A stretch of DNA of 64,000 bases from Thelonectria olida (GCA_020736575.1 JAGPYM010000013.1:62001-126000), one strand, 5' to 3'. Shown: positions 46,922 to 58,830, numbered from the stretch's first letter. Numbers and translations: made by a program. Notes: generated by a model not told the origin, from the sequence alone.

Positions 46922-48681
46922 ATGAAGTCCATGAAGGGCCTCAGCGTGAATAGGGTCTTCGGCAGCATCAGGAAGAAGGCTAGCAATGTTTCAAACCGTA
47001 CGCGCCCCTCGAGGAATCGCCCCCCGCCGATTCCGCACTCTCCATAGTCGATATGGCCGCTGACGAAAGGCTCCTTGCAGGCAGCTCCGAAAATGCCAGC
47101 GGCACCACTCCCGCCGCGACCCCCGAGATCACCGCTCACAACAGTGTGGTATGTCCATCCCTTTCGTGCGCCAACCACGAATGCCCGCCCATATCTCGCT
47201 TCTCTTTTGTCTCGTTCCGCAGAGTTAACGACATGTTCAGAAAGCCTTCATCGAGTCAGGAGGAAAAGCACAGGTAAGCGGTCCATGTCCTACTCCCCGT
47301 TCATCTCCCCATACATCAGCTAACGATCGCGTGCGCGCCCATAACAGAGCGATGAAGTTCTCTTTCTGCCTCCAATCGTCGATGCCGCCGAATCGTCTCC
47401 CAACGCCGCCGCCGAGTGCGCGCGCATCATTCGCAAATACATTTCCAAAGACTACCTAGGCCGACCATCATGGCAATACAACGCCATCATGCTCATGCGC
47501 ATATTGACCGATAACCCGGGTGCAACTTTCACGAGGAACTTTGATCAAAAGTTTGTCGACACCGCTCGCCAACTCCTCAAGGCTTCTCGTGACCCCAGCG
47601 TGCGACAGATCCTCATGGAGACGCTTGATGACCTGGAGCATACCAAAATGGACGACGAAAATCTGACCTTAATTATATCTATGTGGAAGAAGGAAAAGGA
47701 AAAGGCATGGCAACAGGGTGTATGTGCTCAACCATTTGTTTCATACGTCGTTGCAAAGTCATGTCTAATTGCTAAAACGTCAACCTCTTCTAGGGCCGAG
47801 CACCACCGCCAGGGATCCCCCCTCAGACTACACCAATGGGCCAGCCCGTATACAACCCCCATTCCCAAAACTATTTCGCCCGAAGCCACTCCAACAAGCG
47901 CTTGCCCGACGCCGTCGAGCTCTCCAGCCGCCTCGAAGAGGCTCGGACGTCGGCCAAGCTGCTCGAGCAAGTTGTCATGAACACTGCCCCAGCAGAGATG
48001 CTCAACAGTGACCTCATTAAGGAGTTTGCCGATCGCTGCCAGAGCGCATCGCGCAGCATTCAGGGCTACATGACCTCCGAGGATCCTGCTCCAGACAACG
48101 AGACAATGGAAAATCTCATCGACACCAATGAGCAGCTGCAGACGGCCCTCAATCAGCACAAGCGCGCGGTTCTCAACTCTCGCAAGCACCTTGGTCTTGG
48201 TCAGCGGGCCGACAGTGATACCCCCGTTAGCGTTCCCCAGTCGAACGGGTCCGGACAAGACCACCGTGACGATCAAACCTCAATTGCACCCTCTCGCGAA
48301 CCTCCTGTATCCAGCCTGAGCAGTCCGATCAGCCACAACGGCAAGGGCAAGGAGACAGATTATCCCTCACCTCTAGGCCCGCCACCATCTACCATGGCCA
48401 GCGGCTCTGGCTACAACTCGTCTAAACCCCTTCCTGACTCTCCCCTAGACGACCCCTTTGCAGACCCCCATCATGCTGGATCGTCTAGTCATGCAGGGCC
48501 CAGCTCCAACGGCGAGTTTTCTGACAACAACCGCCTGGCCTATGAACCATTCCACCCTGGCTTTGGAACGACACCCAACTTGGACCTTAAGCCTCAGGGA
48601 CGACAGCGGGATGAAGTCTCGGATGATGAGGATCTTTACGATGCGCCGCCCAAGAACAAGGAGCCCATGTACAGATACTAG
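46922..48681 (+). CDS. LSB5: VHS-GAT domain protein (Lsb5-like)
   Basis: Endocytic adaptor related to yeast Lsb5, which links ubiquitin sorting and the actin machinery (Las17) at endosomes or the plasma membrane. Five exons: 46922-46997, 47048-47148, 47241-47273, 47348-47719 and 47794-48681; 489 residues. The third exon codes only 11 residues (KAFIESGGKAQ). A VHS domain covers about residues 35-185 (SVKAFIESGG, AAAECARIIRKYISKDYLGR, AIMLMRILTDNPG). The GAT helices cover about 220-325 (AVELSSRLEEARTSAKLLEQ, LIDTNEQLQTALNQHKRAV). The C-terminal half is Ser/Pro-rich and disordered, and ends in an acidic patch (DEVSDDEDLYDAPP). The N-terminal basic helix MKSMKGLSVNRVFGSIRKK could touch membranes. 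All five joins are in frame. Lsb5 is the best match by domain order. Confidence 0.87.
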
Positions 48682-51600
48682 AAGATGGGGAACTCAGACG
48701 GAGAGGGATAATGTGTTGGTTGGAAAGGTTGGAGGCGGCATCCCGCTGGACGTGGAGGGGTTTATAGCTGGAGCCAAATCCGGTGAGATGACCTTTTTGT
48801 CGATTTAGTTCAGTGGTCGAGAAGAGAAGGTAGGATATGTGACAGATGGTTAGTCGGAAGGAGTCGCACAAGTATGTGCATGGTTTTGGTGGCTGACACG
48901 GCGAAAGGACGGGATTCATAGCGTGCCTCTTTTCACATGTACTGTATTATTTGGAAGTGAGTTTGAAGAAAGAACAAGCTGACGGCTGCCTTTTGGCAAC
49001 CAAGAGACAACCTCTCGCAAGTGATGCCTGATGTACACGGATTTGGGGGCATGCTATGTTCCCTCCTGGACCTGCGCCCTCACCATGCAGTGCTTGATCC
49101 AGAACATACGTACGTCCTAGGAGTCTTGACCGCTCGACACTGTCGACGCGGTAGTGCATATCGCCCCTGTTCACCCTGATCCATGGATTTCCCCCTCCAC
49201 GTACCTGGCACTGTGGCTGTCTTTTTGCGCGAATGTGAGGAGCAACGGCGGGAGGTGTAGGACATGCTGTGCTACAACAGGTACCTGGCCGAGACAACTT
49301 GCAGCAGGAAAGAACCCAACGCTGGTTTGTGTGATATTTGGGCGATTCTGTGGGTGTGGTCCATGATCCGGCGGGTTGGGTACATGGGGGTGTGTGTGCT
49401 GGGAATGGCGAGCTGGAAGGGACTCGAGGCAAGCCCAGGTTTCACGGCACGCGGGACTCGAGGGGATTGTAGATTAGGATTTGTTTTTGTTTTCTCGGGT
49501 TTCAGCAGAAGCGGGGGAGGGGGGGAGCAGGTAATATTTCCACGCTGATATACCTGTTTGTGATTTGTTTGGTGGGGAGGGTGGGAGTGGTGTTGGAACC
49601 ATGTCTGAGGGCTTTCTCTCTGTGACGGCCGAAACAAAACGAGATAAGACAGAGCTCGCAGGCTGCAGAAGTCGCTCGTGTGATGGCAACGACCGGGCCT
49701 GGCACGCGAGTTCGGCAGGGTTAAGAAAAGGAGTGTTCACGACGGATGTAGTGTCAGAGCATCGGGGTCGGCGTTGGAAGAAATAAAGAAATAAGTCACC
49801 GGGATAAGTTCATTGGGTTGTCCGTGTGAGGTTATTCGGTCACTACCAGCTCTGGGAATGTGATCAATCGCCTGCAAGCCCTCCTCGTACGTAGTACCGT
49901 TGTGAACAGTGGCAGGCCCCGAGATCAACGACTAGACGTATGGCTACAGGATCCAAACCCTTGGGCAATATGCCGTATTTACGAATTACATCTTGAACGA
50001 ACTTACCAATCCTGCAGGCGATTGATCATATTCTTAGAGGACGTATTGTACTCATCCCTACAGGCTCACAACGGCGTCGAGTAGGGTTGCATGATAGGGT
50101 AGCATATCTGCATCTTCACCCGCGAATATTCTGCCGCGATTTTCGCTGCAGGCAGGAACTGGGGGGCGCCGAAGTGTGAAACCTGGGGTTCTTGTATAGA
50201 CACAGCATCTTTAAGACGCAGTGGTGTTGCACGAGCGGGTAGCACTGTTGCAGCGAATAGTTTGGGGGTCATACGAGGACGCCCAATGGTTAGGAATAAG
50301 ACGTTAGGTCTGATGATCATGACACACTTGGAGACGGAAGAGGGGAGAGAGACATGTTGAAGCTTTGGGCGCGTGTGGCTTTGTTCTCTGTCGGAAACAC
50401 GATCCATGTTTCGTGGTTGAGTGGCAGAGGGCGGCGTGTTGTTCGTCGTAGATAGATGGATGGATTCCATAGAGGCACGTGCGAGATGGAAGCATCAGGT
50501 GGCCGGTGAGACGCATCTCAAAAAAAGGAAAACAAGAGAAACGGTTGAAGCCGGAGTGTCCATGCAGAGCAAGCAATATCGGGGGTGGGCCTGGCTGAGG
50601 AGAGATTGGCGGTCAGAAGTAGAGCGTGACTTATATTTGGAGAGTTGGAAACAGCCGAGGCGGGGAATGTGACTGCAGGCAACTCGATTTGGCAGTTACA
50701 GTGGCCTGTGATGATGGCGAGGGTTGGGCGTCGTTGGTGTTGAGGTTGATGTTGGCTATGGCGGTGGTGGAGGTTGAAGTTGGGCTTAACTAACTCAACA
50801 GGTGTTGGACGCCAGAAGCCGCATCCTAGCTCAGGAGCGAACCACGTTTGAGTCAGTGTGCATAGTACATATGCACGTAGTCATGGATTCATCAACCAAC
50901 AGGGTCCCGAAGAAGAGACGGAAGCTATTCGATAGATGGTAAAGAATGCGAAGAGGCGTTAGATGGTGCGAGTCAATCCATGGCCTGGCGCTTTGTCGTA
51001 GTTGGATAGCGTGACGGATGATGAGCGAGAGAATTGCGACATGTCATTCCCGTATCATGGCCGTCGTGCGTAGTAGACTACCTAGGTGTAGTCGGCCACG
51101 ACACTTGAGCGATCGGCGTCCGCCCTCGCCGCCGACTCAACGTATTTCCTCGACGCAAGCGCTTTTAACCTTTCCGATATGCCGAAAAAGACAAACCCTC
51201 AAGATTTCTTCTGCAGAGCGAGAGCTAAAGGCTCTGAACAATGCACACAGGGGATTGATGGGTCTCCAGTTTCAAAGAAGCTTGTGCCGAGCACGCATAT
51301 CAGCGCATGGTCAACTTATAGCACCAGTAGGTTTCCGACCACAGACCCTGCTTAGGTCTAGCTAACAATAACAATTTAGATATGCTGATAAACATGCTCT
51401 AATACAGCCTTCGCCAAAGATCACGTTACAGTTAGTTATCAACGGAACTTAATGCAAGCCCAAGGTCCATGGGCGCATGGGTTTTTCGGCAACCTGATGC
51501 TCCATGACGCTCCCTGAAAGTGGGAAACGCTCGTAAGCCATGTCTTGGAGAACAGCCCGAGTCGCTATACTTTCTTCTTCTACGGGGGAGCATGCATGAA

Positions 51601-52051
51601 TATTGCAACACTACGGCTCAGGTTAACTGCGCTTGCCCCCTTAACGCTTACGATCATATACGGATGGTGTACCAATACAAGTACCCTAGCAGCTGCGTAC
51701 AAGAAATGCACTTTACTGTTGCATTTCGTGCCTTGTCGTGGTTGCCTTTCGCCTTGCATGATTGCCTCTTCCTTCCGATCATAGGACGGGTACATAATTT
51801 AGAAAAACAAGCAGATGGACAATCGCATTAGGATGATCGACTTCTACTCAGACCAAATCACGCGGACTCAGGACAGTGAATTTTACAGTTACGACATGCA
51901 CTTTTCAGATGGAAAGTGGAGGATTAATTTGATAGGCCCATTGCGGGTTAACGTTCTCTTTATCGCAAGCTCTCGAAAGAAGGCATTCGTACATACCATG
52001 AGATAAGTTTACATGACATTTCTCATTTCCCGCCCTCTGCTGTCGATTTTC
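48682..52051. other. Gene-poor stretch of 3.4 kb
   Basis: No open frame here has recognisable protein character. It begins with the LSB5 3' UTR. Purine-rich and G-rich patches (about 49300-49600, with GGGGGAGGGGGGGAG near 49512) occur but no repeat ends or conserved domains. The stretch borders the block of broken genes on its right. Confidence 0.5.
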
Positions 52052-52090
52052 GGATCAGTGCCACGCCCCTTTAACCACTCAGCCATCGTC
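52052..52090 (-). pseudogene. Possible tRNA-Ser/Leu 5' fragment
   Basis: Reading the minus strand from 52090, GACGATGGCTGAGTGGTTAA matches the acceptor stem and D-arm of type-II (Ser/Leu) tRNAs, including an exact A-box TGGCTGAGTGG. Downstream I find neither a proper anticodon stem-loop nor a B-box (GGTTCGANNCC) nor a closing acceptor strand. If real, it is a truncated relic; chance is possible. Confidence 0.3.
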
Positions 52091-52138
52091 TTGCAAGACC
52101 CAAGTGCCAGTTCACGGCAGATCGCGCTTGGCCTTCTG

Positions 52139-54128
52139 CTAGAAGGACTCAATTGTCTGCTGCTGCTGCTGCTGCCGGCCCAGGGATCCCCTTGGCTTCT
52201 GCAGGTGTTTCAGCCAGCCCTCTGGTCGATCTGCAGGACGTCTGCACTGCATAAGATATACCTCAGTCAAATAGTACGCTTGTTGTGCGTCCACAGCGGC
52301 GTGATGATTCTTGCCCGCCAGTTCGTGCTGCGAGCCCATGATGAGCGGGAAGAGGATCGCTAAAGCACCTGGCAAGGTTCGACCGTCATCCCTTAAAGCC
52401 GCGATAAGATTTCTTCTAATGTGCGTTAAGATGGGCAAACATCTGGAGTTATCGGGCAGAACGTTAAACTCTCCTTCTGACTCGAGCTATTCGCGCAGAG
52501 CAGATAGGTCGATGGTCGATGTATGCCACGTTACGAACCACGTCTTTAGCGATACTCCTTGCTCTTAAAGTCGACCTGCAACTTAACGAGCTGACATCCT
52601 GGAGTCCTTGCAACAGTGCCGCCTAGTAGATTTGTTAATTAATAGATCCATGTAGGCATTTGCCGCACTTCTCCCAGCAGTGGTGGCTGCATGTGTCTCG
52701 GGCTGATACCTGGTCCGATAGTCCAGAGTGATATTGCCTTTGGCATCGCACATCCCAATTTCAAAAACCCGTTTGGTGCTAATATTGAACTCAAGATCCA
52801 AAAATCTGAGCTCCGATTCATCAGTCTTCCCCGCCTGAATCGACAGAAAGAGGTCGAATATAGACCTCACAGACTCGTCTGTTACCCATGTAGTAGCCAG
52901 TGCTGGGGCTATGAGTCTTGTGTAGTCTGGGTAGTCTGTGGAAGAGGCAGTCCACAAGGATAAGTGATCTTTACATAGCCGCGACCGCCGGAAAGTAGGT
53001 TGAAAACAATTCTTTTCCCTGCAGATCTAGGTTTCAGCTTCTTCGAGAAGCATGTACTTCTCGACCAGGTAATGAAAGTTGTAGTTTGCCTGGCATTCGA
53101 TACACCTAGAAGGGAGGGCGGATGATCTTTCCGTGATTTTCGATCTTGATTCGTGCTGTCTTATAGTCGAGTGTAGTACCATTTGGACATACTGTAGTTA
53201 CGATCTTATTGACAATCGGTGACGGGCCGGCACATTTCAGGCCAAAGAATATGTTGTTACGATAGGCCTGGGGGAATTCTAAGAAGAGATGGATTAGTCG
53301 TTACAATACTTGGAACATGAGAGCGCTGGTATCCACGTATTGAGAACATGTGACCCATGATGGTGCTCAGCAGCCCCGGACGTTACAAATGTACCGGCTG
53401 TGCACATTGCGCGCATGCAAGCGCGCCTGGACCGTGTCCTCGAATAGCGCCTCGCAGCTGACTTCTTTTCGATAGAGGCAGGGTATCTTTCCGCGGTGAG
53501 TTATGTTAGCGTGCTCTGATGCCTGGTTCGGAGAGCTAAACATGTGATGACAGTTCTCCAGATCTGCCGCAGGACAAGCGTGGTCGTAAGTCGCCCAACC
53601 AGGGTGCATCCTGCCGATATGGTTATTCAGGCAGTGATGAGTGGTGAAAGTCGACTCGCAGCTCGGATAAGAGCATTTCAATTCAGCATTGTTGTGCGCA
53701 CTTTCCACGTGGTACGTTAGGCCACTTTTCGAGCCCAGCATCTTCCCGCAGCCTGGCCACGAACAAGGAAACTCCTTACCCTTGTGTAGTTTCTGAAGAT
53801 GTGCTTGAAGTCGCCTCTTGGTCCTAAAGGCCTTGCTGCAGTCTTGATGAGGACATTCGTGGGCCTCTATATCGTGCTCAGCTCTCTGATGGTCGAATAA
53901 GGCGGATTGATTAGAGAACCCCTCTTCACAACCTTCCAAGCGATATTGAAATGACTGTGCTGATGTCTGTTGCTCAGAATGAGCTTCTTGCATGTGCGCC
54001 TTCATTTTTGAGTGATTTCCCGGAAATGCCCCTCCCGAAAGTCGGAGCACCGGTGACGCATTCGAGCGAACAAAATTTCCAGAAAGCTCCTCTCGAGGCA
54101 CCTCCTCACATGCTCCATCTGTCGCCAA
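52139..54128 (-). pseudogene. Broken C2H2 zinc-finger / DEDDh exonuclease gene
   Basis: A decayed gene in at least two pieces. The 5' part (54128-53367) is open and codes about six C2H2 fingers (CPHQDCSKAFRTKRRLQAH, CSWPGCGKMLGSKSGLTYH, CSYPSCESTFTTHHC among them), but has no ATG until 54005 and runs to within 12 bases of the next gene's start. The 3' part (53029-52139) stays in one frame and carries exonuclease hallmarks: FLDLEFN (ExoI, D-x-E), TWHTSTIDLSALRE (ExoII region) and NHHAAVDAQQ (ExoIII, H-x3-D). That frame is interrupted by TAG at 53029-53027, TAA at 52585-52583, TAA at 52567-52565 and TAG at 52489-52487. A further fragment at about 53330-53110 in another frame reads NKIVTTVCPNGTTLDYKTAR. 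Introns might hide one or two stops, but not all. Function of the parent gene unknown; nucleic-acid binding plus 3'-5' exonuclease is inferred. Confidence 0.75.
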
Positions 54129-54140
54129 TCAATCACCATT

Positions 54141-57100
54141 ATGGCCGAGCTACCTGATCCTACGATCGACCTCGACTGGAGCGGCTACATCGGCGCAATC
54201 CACGAGCACTTTGACAGGAATGCTCTCGCGCACCCTTCGCGGGCTTGTGTTATAGAGACCAAGATGTCCAGGCCGCTGGAGCTACAGTCACAGTCCTCGA
54301 CCCGATGTACCCGCCGCAAAGGCAGCAAAGTAGGCGTACCCTACCCTATTCTTGCTGAAGCAGTTCAACTGACGGGGGTTAGTCTACCTCGAGTCGGCCC
54401 AGCCTAAGGCCATGATTTCGATCGGTAAGACCATCGACGAAAATGGGTTCGTGTGTTCCGTGCTTGTGATGTCGCAAACAGGCCCAGCTTCCTTCTCCCA
54501 CCAACCACCACCTCCTCCAGCAGCCACCATCACATCGCAACACTTCCGCTTGCTAATATGTCATCTTTAGTCCTCTTGCTCCCCTTGTACAGAAGTATGT
54601 CGACGAAGAACTATCTCTCAAGACCCAGATTCCCGAGCTCCGAATGAGTGACGACGGCATCCTGTTTGGCGGAAAAAAGGATGGCGCGGATATCTTCGAT
54701 AGGGTGCGGTCCAAGGCCTCATCACCCCCCGAGGTTCTTGTCGGCCCAGACTCTATCGGTGTCATGTCCTTCACTTCGGGGCCAGAAGGAAGGCCCAAGT
54801 GCGTGTTAGGACGTCATTACAGCTTGGCAAAGTACTTTCCCTGGATGGCGGAGCGCTTCAACCTCTCAGCAGATTCGAAATTCGCTTGCCTTAGCGGGAT
54901 TGCCCATGATCCCATCCAGCGAGGTAAGACTTGTCAGTGTCATAATGTTCCTGCTTTAGCTTACGCCTTTACACAGACATTTTCACGCCCCTGTTCCTCG
55001 GCGCTCAGCTCCTGCTGCCGGCCAAGGAGGACATCGCCCACGAGAAGCTGAGCGAATGGATGCGAGAATGGTCACCCACCGTCACGCACTTAACTCCTGC
55101 AATGGGCAATTTGCTCGTGGCCGCATCTAGCGCCAAGTTTCCCTCTCTGCGACACGTCTTCTTTGTTGGCGATGTTCTGACCACTCGCGATTGCAAAGCC
55201 CTTCGGCATCTGGGGCCAGCATGCCGTATCGTGAATATGTACGGAACCACCGAGACAAGTGAGTAGACCTGAATCAACTCTGGAAACGAGGATATCTAAC
55301 AATTATGCCGTAGGTCGAGCGGTCTCTTACTTTGAAATTCCTTCCGCCGAAGAGGATCCCGCTGCTCTTGACTCGCTGGGGGACACCATCCCCGCGGGAT
55401 GGGGGATGCAGAACGTCCAGGTTCTTGTCGTATCTCAGAAGGATCACAAAATTTTGTGCGGCGTTGGAGAAATTGGCGAGCTGATAATAAGAGCAGCCGG
55501 ACTTTCAGCCGGTTACCTCAACGACCCTGAGAAGAACAAGGAGAAGTTTGTCGACAACTGGTTTGTTGATAACAAGAAGTGGGTAGAGGCTGATAAGGCC
55601 AAGGACAAGGGTGAGCCGTGGCGCGCCTTCTTTAACGGAGTTCATGACAAGCTCTATAGAACGGGAGACCTTGGCCAGTATCTTCCCTCGGGAGCCGTGC
55701 GCGTATCTGGCCGAATCGACTCTCAGGTCAAGATTCGCGGTTTCCGGATTGAGCTCAACGAGATCGATGCTAATTTAAGTGGCAGCCCCCTTGTGCGAGA
55801 CTGCAAGACACTCGTCAGGAGAAATGCGCATGAGGAGCCCAAGCTTGTCAGCTATATTGTTCCCGAGATCGCCGAGTGGAAGCGCTGGCTAGAAGCCTAC
55901 AATCAAGAAGATATTAAGGACGAGGGTACTAAGATCGGACCTACCGTCGTTTACCTCAGGAGGTTTCGCGCCCTTCAAGCGGTTGTTCGTGACCACCTTA
56001 AGGATCGTCTTGCGTCTCATTCGATACCCTCAGTCTTTATTATGCTACAGAAGCTCCCCCTGAACCCGAACGGCAAGGTTGATTCCCCGAATTTGCCCTT
56101 CCCCGATACAGCGCAAATGATGGAAGAGGCCTCGGAAGAGGATCTAAAGAGCTGGGAGGCCCTATCAGAGATAGAAAAGGCCGTCGCCTCGCTCTGGTCA
56201 ACTCTTATCCCAGGTCTACATGCCAAGACCCTCAGGTATGTGATGGATGAAAGTAGTCAACGCTTTGCAGATAAACAGAAAGCTGACCCAAGCCTAGGCC
56301 CGACTCAGACTTTTTCGACTGCGGTGGGCACAGCTTACTCGCCCAGCAAATGTTGCTATCTCTTCGAAAGGAGCTGAACGCGGATGTTCTTATTGGCGCT
56401 CTTTATTATAATCCGTCTCTGCGGGGTCTGAGCAGTCAGGTTGGCCGTCTACGCAGTGGTCAGGCTGTCGAAGAAAACAAGGGAACCGAATCACCCTATG
56501 CTAAATCATTGGATAAGTTGGTGAAGACCTTGGACGCAAAGTACCAGACGGCGGATCCAGATGCCCTGAGCCCGTCAAGCGGTGCCACGTTCTTCCTCAC
56601 TGGTGCCACAGGCTTCTTAGGCGCGTACCTAGTCAAGGATATCTTAGAGAGGGAGAACACTAAGCTCATCGCGCACATCCGTGGAGCGAAGGATGTTGCT
56701 TTCGCTAAGGAGCGCCTAATAAGATCCCTTAAGGGCTATCTATTGTGGCAGGACTCGTGGGAGGATAGAATCTCGTGTGTTCTTGGCGACCTATCCAAGC
56801 CTCGTCTTGGCCTTGACGATGCCAGCTGGAAGCACGTCGCTATGACAGCGGATGTCATGGTCCATAATGGTGCTTACGTCCACTGGATTGCCCGATACGA
56901 GCAGATGCTACGCAGTAACGTACTCTCTGTTATTGACGTAATGAAGCTCTGTAACGAGGGCAAGGCTAAGCTTTTCTCCTTCGTTTCATCGACGTCGACT
57001 CTGGACACCGACCACTACTATAACCTCTCAAGGGACCAGGTCGCCATCGGTCGCGGCGCGGTGCTTGAGGCAGATGATATGGAGGGCAGCCGTTATGGTC

Positions 57101-57845
57101 TCGGCACTGGTTACGGCCAAACCAAGTGGGTTTCTGAGCAACTGGCTCGCGAGGCTGGCAAGCGTGGTCTCCGTGGCTCTGTTGTCCGACCTGGGTACAT
57201 TCTCGGCGGCCGCAATGGTGTTTCCAACACGGATGACTTCTTGATCAGGCTCTGCAAGGGCTGTTCCAGTTGGGCGCTAGGCCGCGTATCATCAATACTG
57301 TCAACACCATCCCGGTCGATCACGTTGCCAAGGTCGTCATTGCCTCAGCCCTGAACCCTGCGCTGCCTGGAGTGAACGTCTGTCACGTCACTGCACACCC
57401 GAGACTGCGCATGAGCGAGTTCCTCTCGGCGCTAAGCTACTACGGCTACGACGTTCCTGAAGTCGACTACGAGGAGTGGAAGACGCAGCTCGAGGAGTTC
57501 GTCTTAGCTGGTTCGGTTGGGAAGGATCAGGAGCAGAGTGCGCTCATGCCGTTATTCCACATGGCCACGTCTGACCTGCCCTCAACAACGCGCGCCCCTG
57601 AGCTAGACGATAGGAACACTGTGGCTGTCCTTAAGGGCGACGCTGATCGCTGGACGGGCGTTGATGACAGCGCTGGCGAGGGCGTTACGCGCGAGGATAT
57701 TGGAAGGTATCTGAGATTTTTGGCAACGATCAAGTTCCTGCCTTGGCCAACCAGCCGCGGACGCGAACTGCCGCCTATTTCAGCCGATGTTGCGCAGGCT
57801 CAGGCACAATGGGGAGTGGGTGGTCGTGGTGGCGCCACTTCATAA
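54141..57845 (+). pseudogene. LYS2: Decayed LYS2-like alpha-aminoadipate reductase
   Basis: Relic of the large enzyme that adenylates, tethers and reduces alpha-aminoadipate in fungal lysine synthesis. The N-terminus is intact ([20 protein letters not shown]) to about 54263. About 50 codons of the adenylation domain are then missing and the frame shifts, resuming as [19 protein letters not shown]. Family introns are still recognisable (54330-54382, 54447-54570, 54924-54976, 55259-55313, 56236-56297). Retained parts: adenylation (MSFTSGPEGRPK, MYGTTET, YRTGDLGQY), carrier-protein site (FFDCGGHSLLAQQ) and reductase (FFLTGATGFLGAYL, Y-G-Q-T-K). A second break, equivalent to one missing base, lies at about 57262-57267 (KGCSSW where frame should lead to QLGARPRIINTV). 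The stop is at 57843-57845. Kept introns rule out retroposition. Two independent breaks make a working enzyme unlikely; a sequencing error could explain only the second. Confidence 0.85.
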
Positions 57846-58457
57846 TGTTCCCCGCGCTGGATGTGATGATGCTAGATGGACGTTGAATTTCAAAAAGACC
57901 TTCAGAGGGAGGCGTATGCGAAAAGTTATCTTGTTATCGGAATAGACGATTTATAGGGGTTAAACAACTCGAGAATACATTAGCGATCAAGCCAACATGC
58001 TCCGTGTGCAGCGGTTGATTCTCCAGTTTTAGCAGCTTACGTGTAACAGTGCTCTTGACTGAGCTGTGATCCTGCGATTATTACAAGAAGCATGAGACTG
58101 CCTAAAGTAGGTAGGGCCAGTTGATATTAAGGACAAGTCTTGAGTCAAGGACACCTGAGCTTGAAATAGCACATGCTCTCAAGTGCTGCCCTACATCCTC
58201 ATCACCCATTGGTAATTTATTTTTGCCGTCACCAAAAAAATCCCCCTGCATCCAAAAAAAAAAAAAAAAAAAAAAAAAGGAAAAAAAGATCACCCCACGA
58301 TTCCCGACGACGTAGGATTACTAGACAGGCAGCGCACTTGTCCTCCTCATCCACGAATTATCCCCATCGCCTGAATACCATAGCACACATGACAGGTTGA
58401 AGGTCTAGAAACTCGTTTGGAAGTTTGCCTGCCCATTACCATTTCTCAGCCGCAGCC
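57846..58457. other. Spacer between LYS2 relic and NOB1 fragment
   Basis: No gene. Contains a 25-base poly(A) run and ordinary mixed sequence. The part immediately before 58458 may be the old NOB1 leader. Confidence 0.5.
58254..58278. repeat. Poly(A) run of 25
   Basis: Twenty-five A in a row, preceded by a 7-A run and followed by GG and 7 A. It lies 180 bases upstream of the NOB1 fragment and 410 bases after the LYS2 relic, so it is not the tail of either in the orientation expected for a retrocopy of NOB1. Confidence 0.85.
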
Positions 58458-58830
58458 ATAGCTGCCCCAACTCCTCCCCAGGAGGCCACCACGAAGCCCA
58501 TCCATAGCCTTGTCCTCGACGCAGGCCCGCTCATCAAGGACGACCCTCCAGCCGATAACCCCCCGCGCCCGCGCAGAGCAGCTCTACGTCTTCCTCTCCG
58601 TTATGCCCGAGATTCACGACGCTGCCACCCGCTCCCGCATCCAGACCACGCTCCTCCCCTTCGTCACGGTGCGCGCGCCCAAACCCGCCGGCGTCAAGTT
58701 CATCTCGACCTTTACCCAGCGCACGGGTAACAGAGAAGTCCTCAGCAAGTCGGATCTGGAGGTTCTCGCCTTGACGTATGAGCCTAAATGTGAGATGAAT
58801 GCGGCGACTTGCGACCACTGCAGGGAATGA
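58458..58830 (+). pseudogene. NOB1: NOB1 5' fragment (PIN domain), start codon lost
   Basis: Remnant of the PIN-domain endonuclease that cuts 20S pre-rRNA at site D. KPIHSLVLDAGPLIKDDP and, in the next frame, AEQLYVFLSVMPEIHDAATR and PKPAGVKFISTF match the N-terminal PIN domain, including the catalytic Asp in LVLDAG. The expected initiator at 58458-58460 reads ATA before GCTGCCCCA. The frame changes near the CCCCCC run at about 58559-58564. A further shift seems to occur near 58800, just before a stop at 58828-58830. Similarity fades after about 120 of the roughly 450 residues of the normal protein, so the zinc ribbon and most of the gene are missing. Ribosome assembly needs NOB1, so an intact copy must be elsewhere. 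Confidence 0.78.

Noticed and set aside
50066..50470. 134-codon minus-strand frame in the gap after LSB5
   Set aside because: No conserved character and no initiation or splice context.
54141..57845. LYS2 relic as a retroposed copy
   Set aside because: Introns with proper donors and acceptors are retained and there is no 3' poly(A) tract at its end.
54141..57845. A new NRPS-like biosynthetic gene cluster
   Set aside because: Adenylation-carrier-reductase order and motifs match the lysine enzyme, the frame is broken, and no tailoring, transport or regulator genes lie nearby.
52139..58830. RIP as the cause of decay
   Set aside because: The damage includes deletions and single-base shifts, and the segment does not look strongly AT-shifted by eye. 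A proper RIP-index calculation against the intact copies would be needed.
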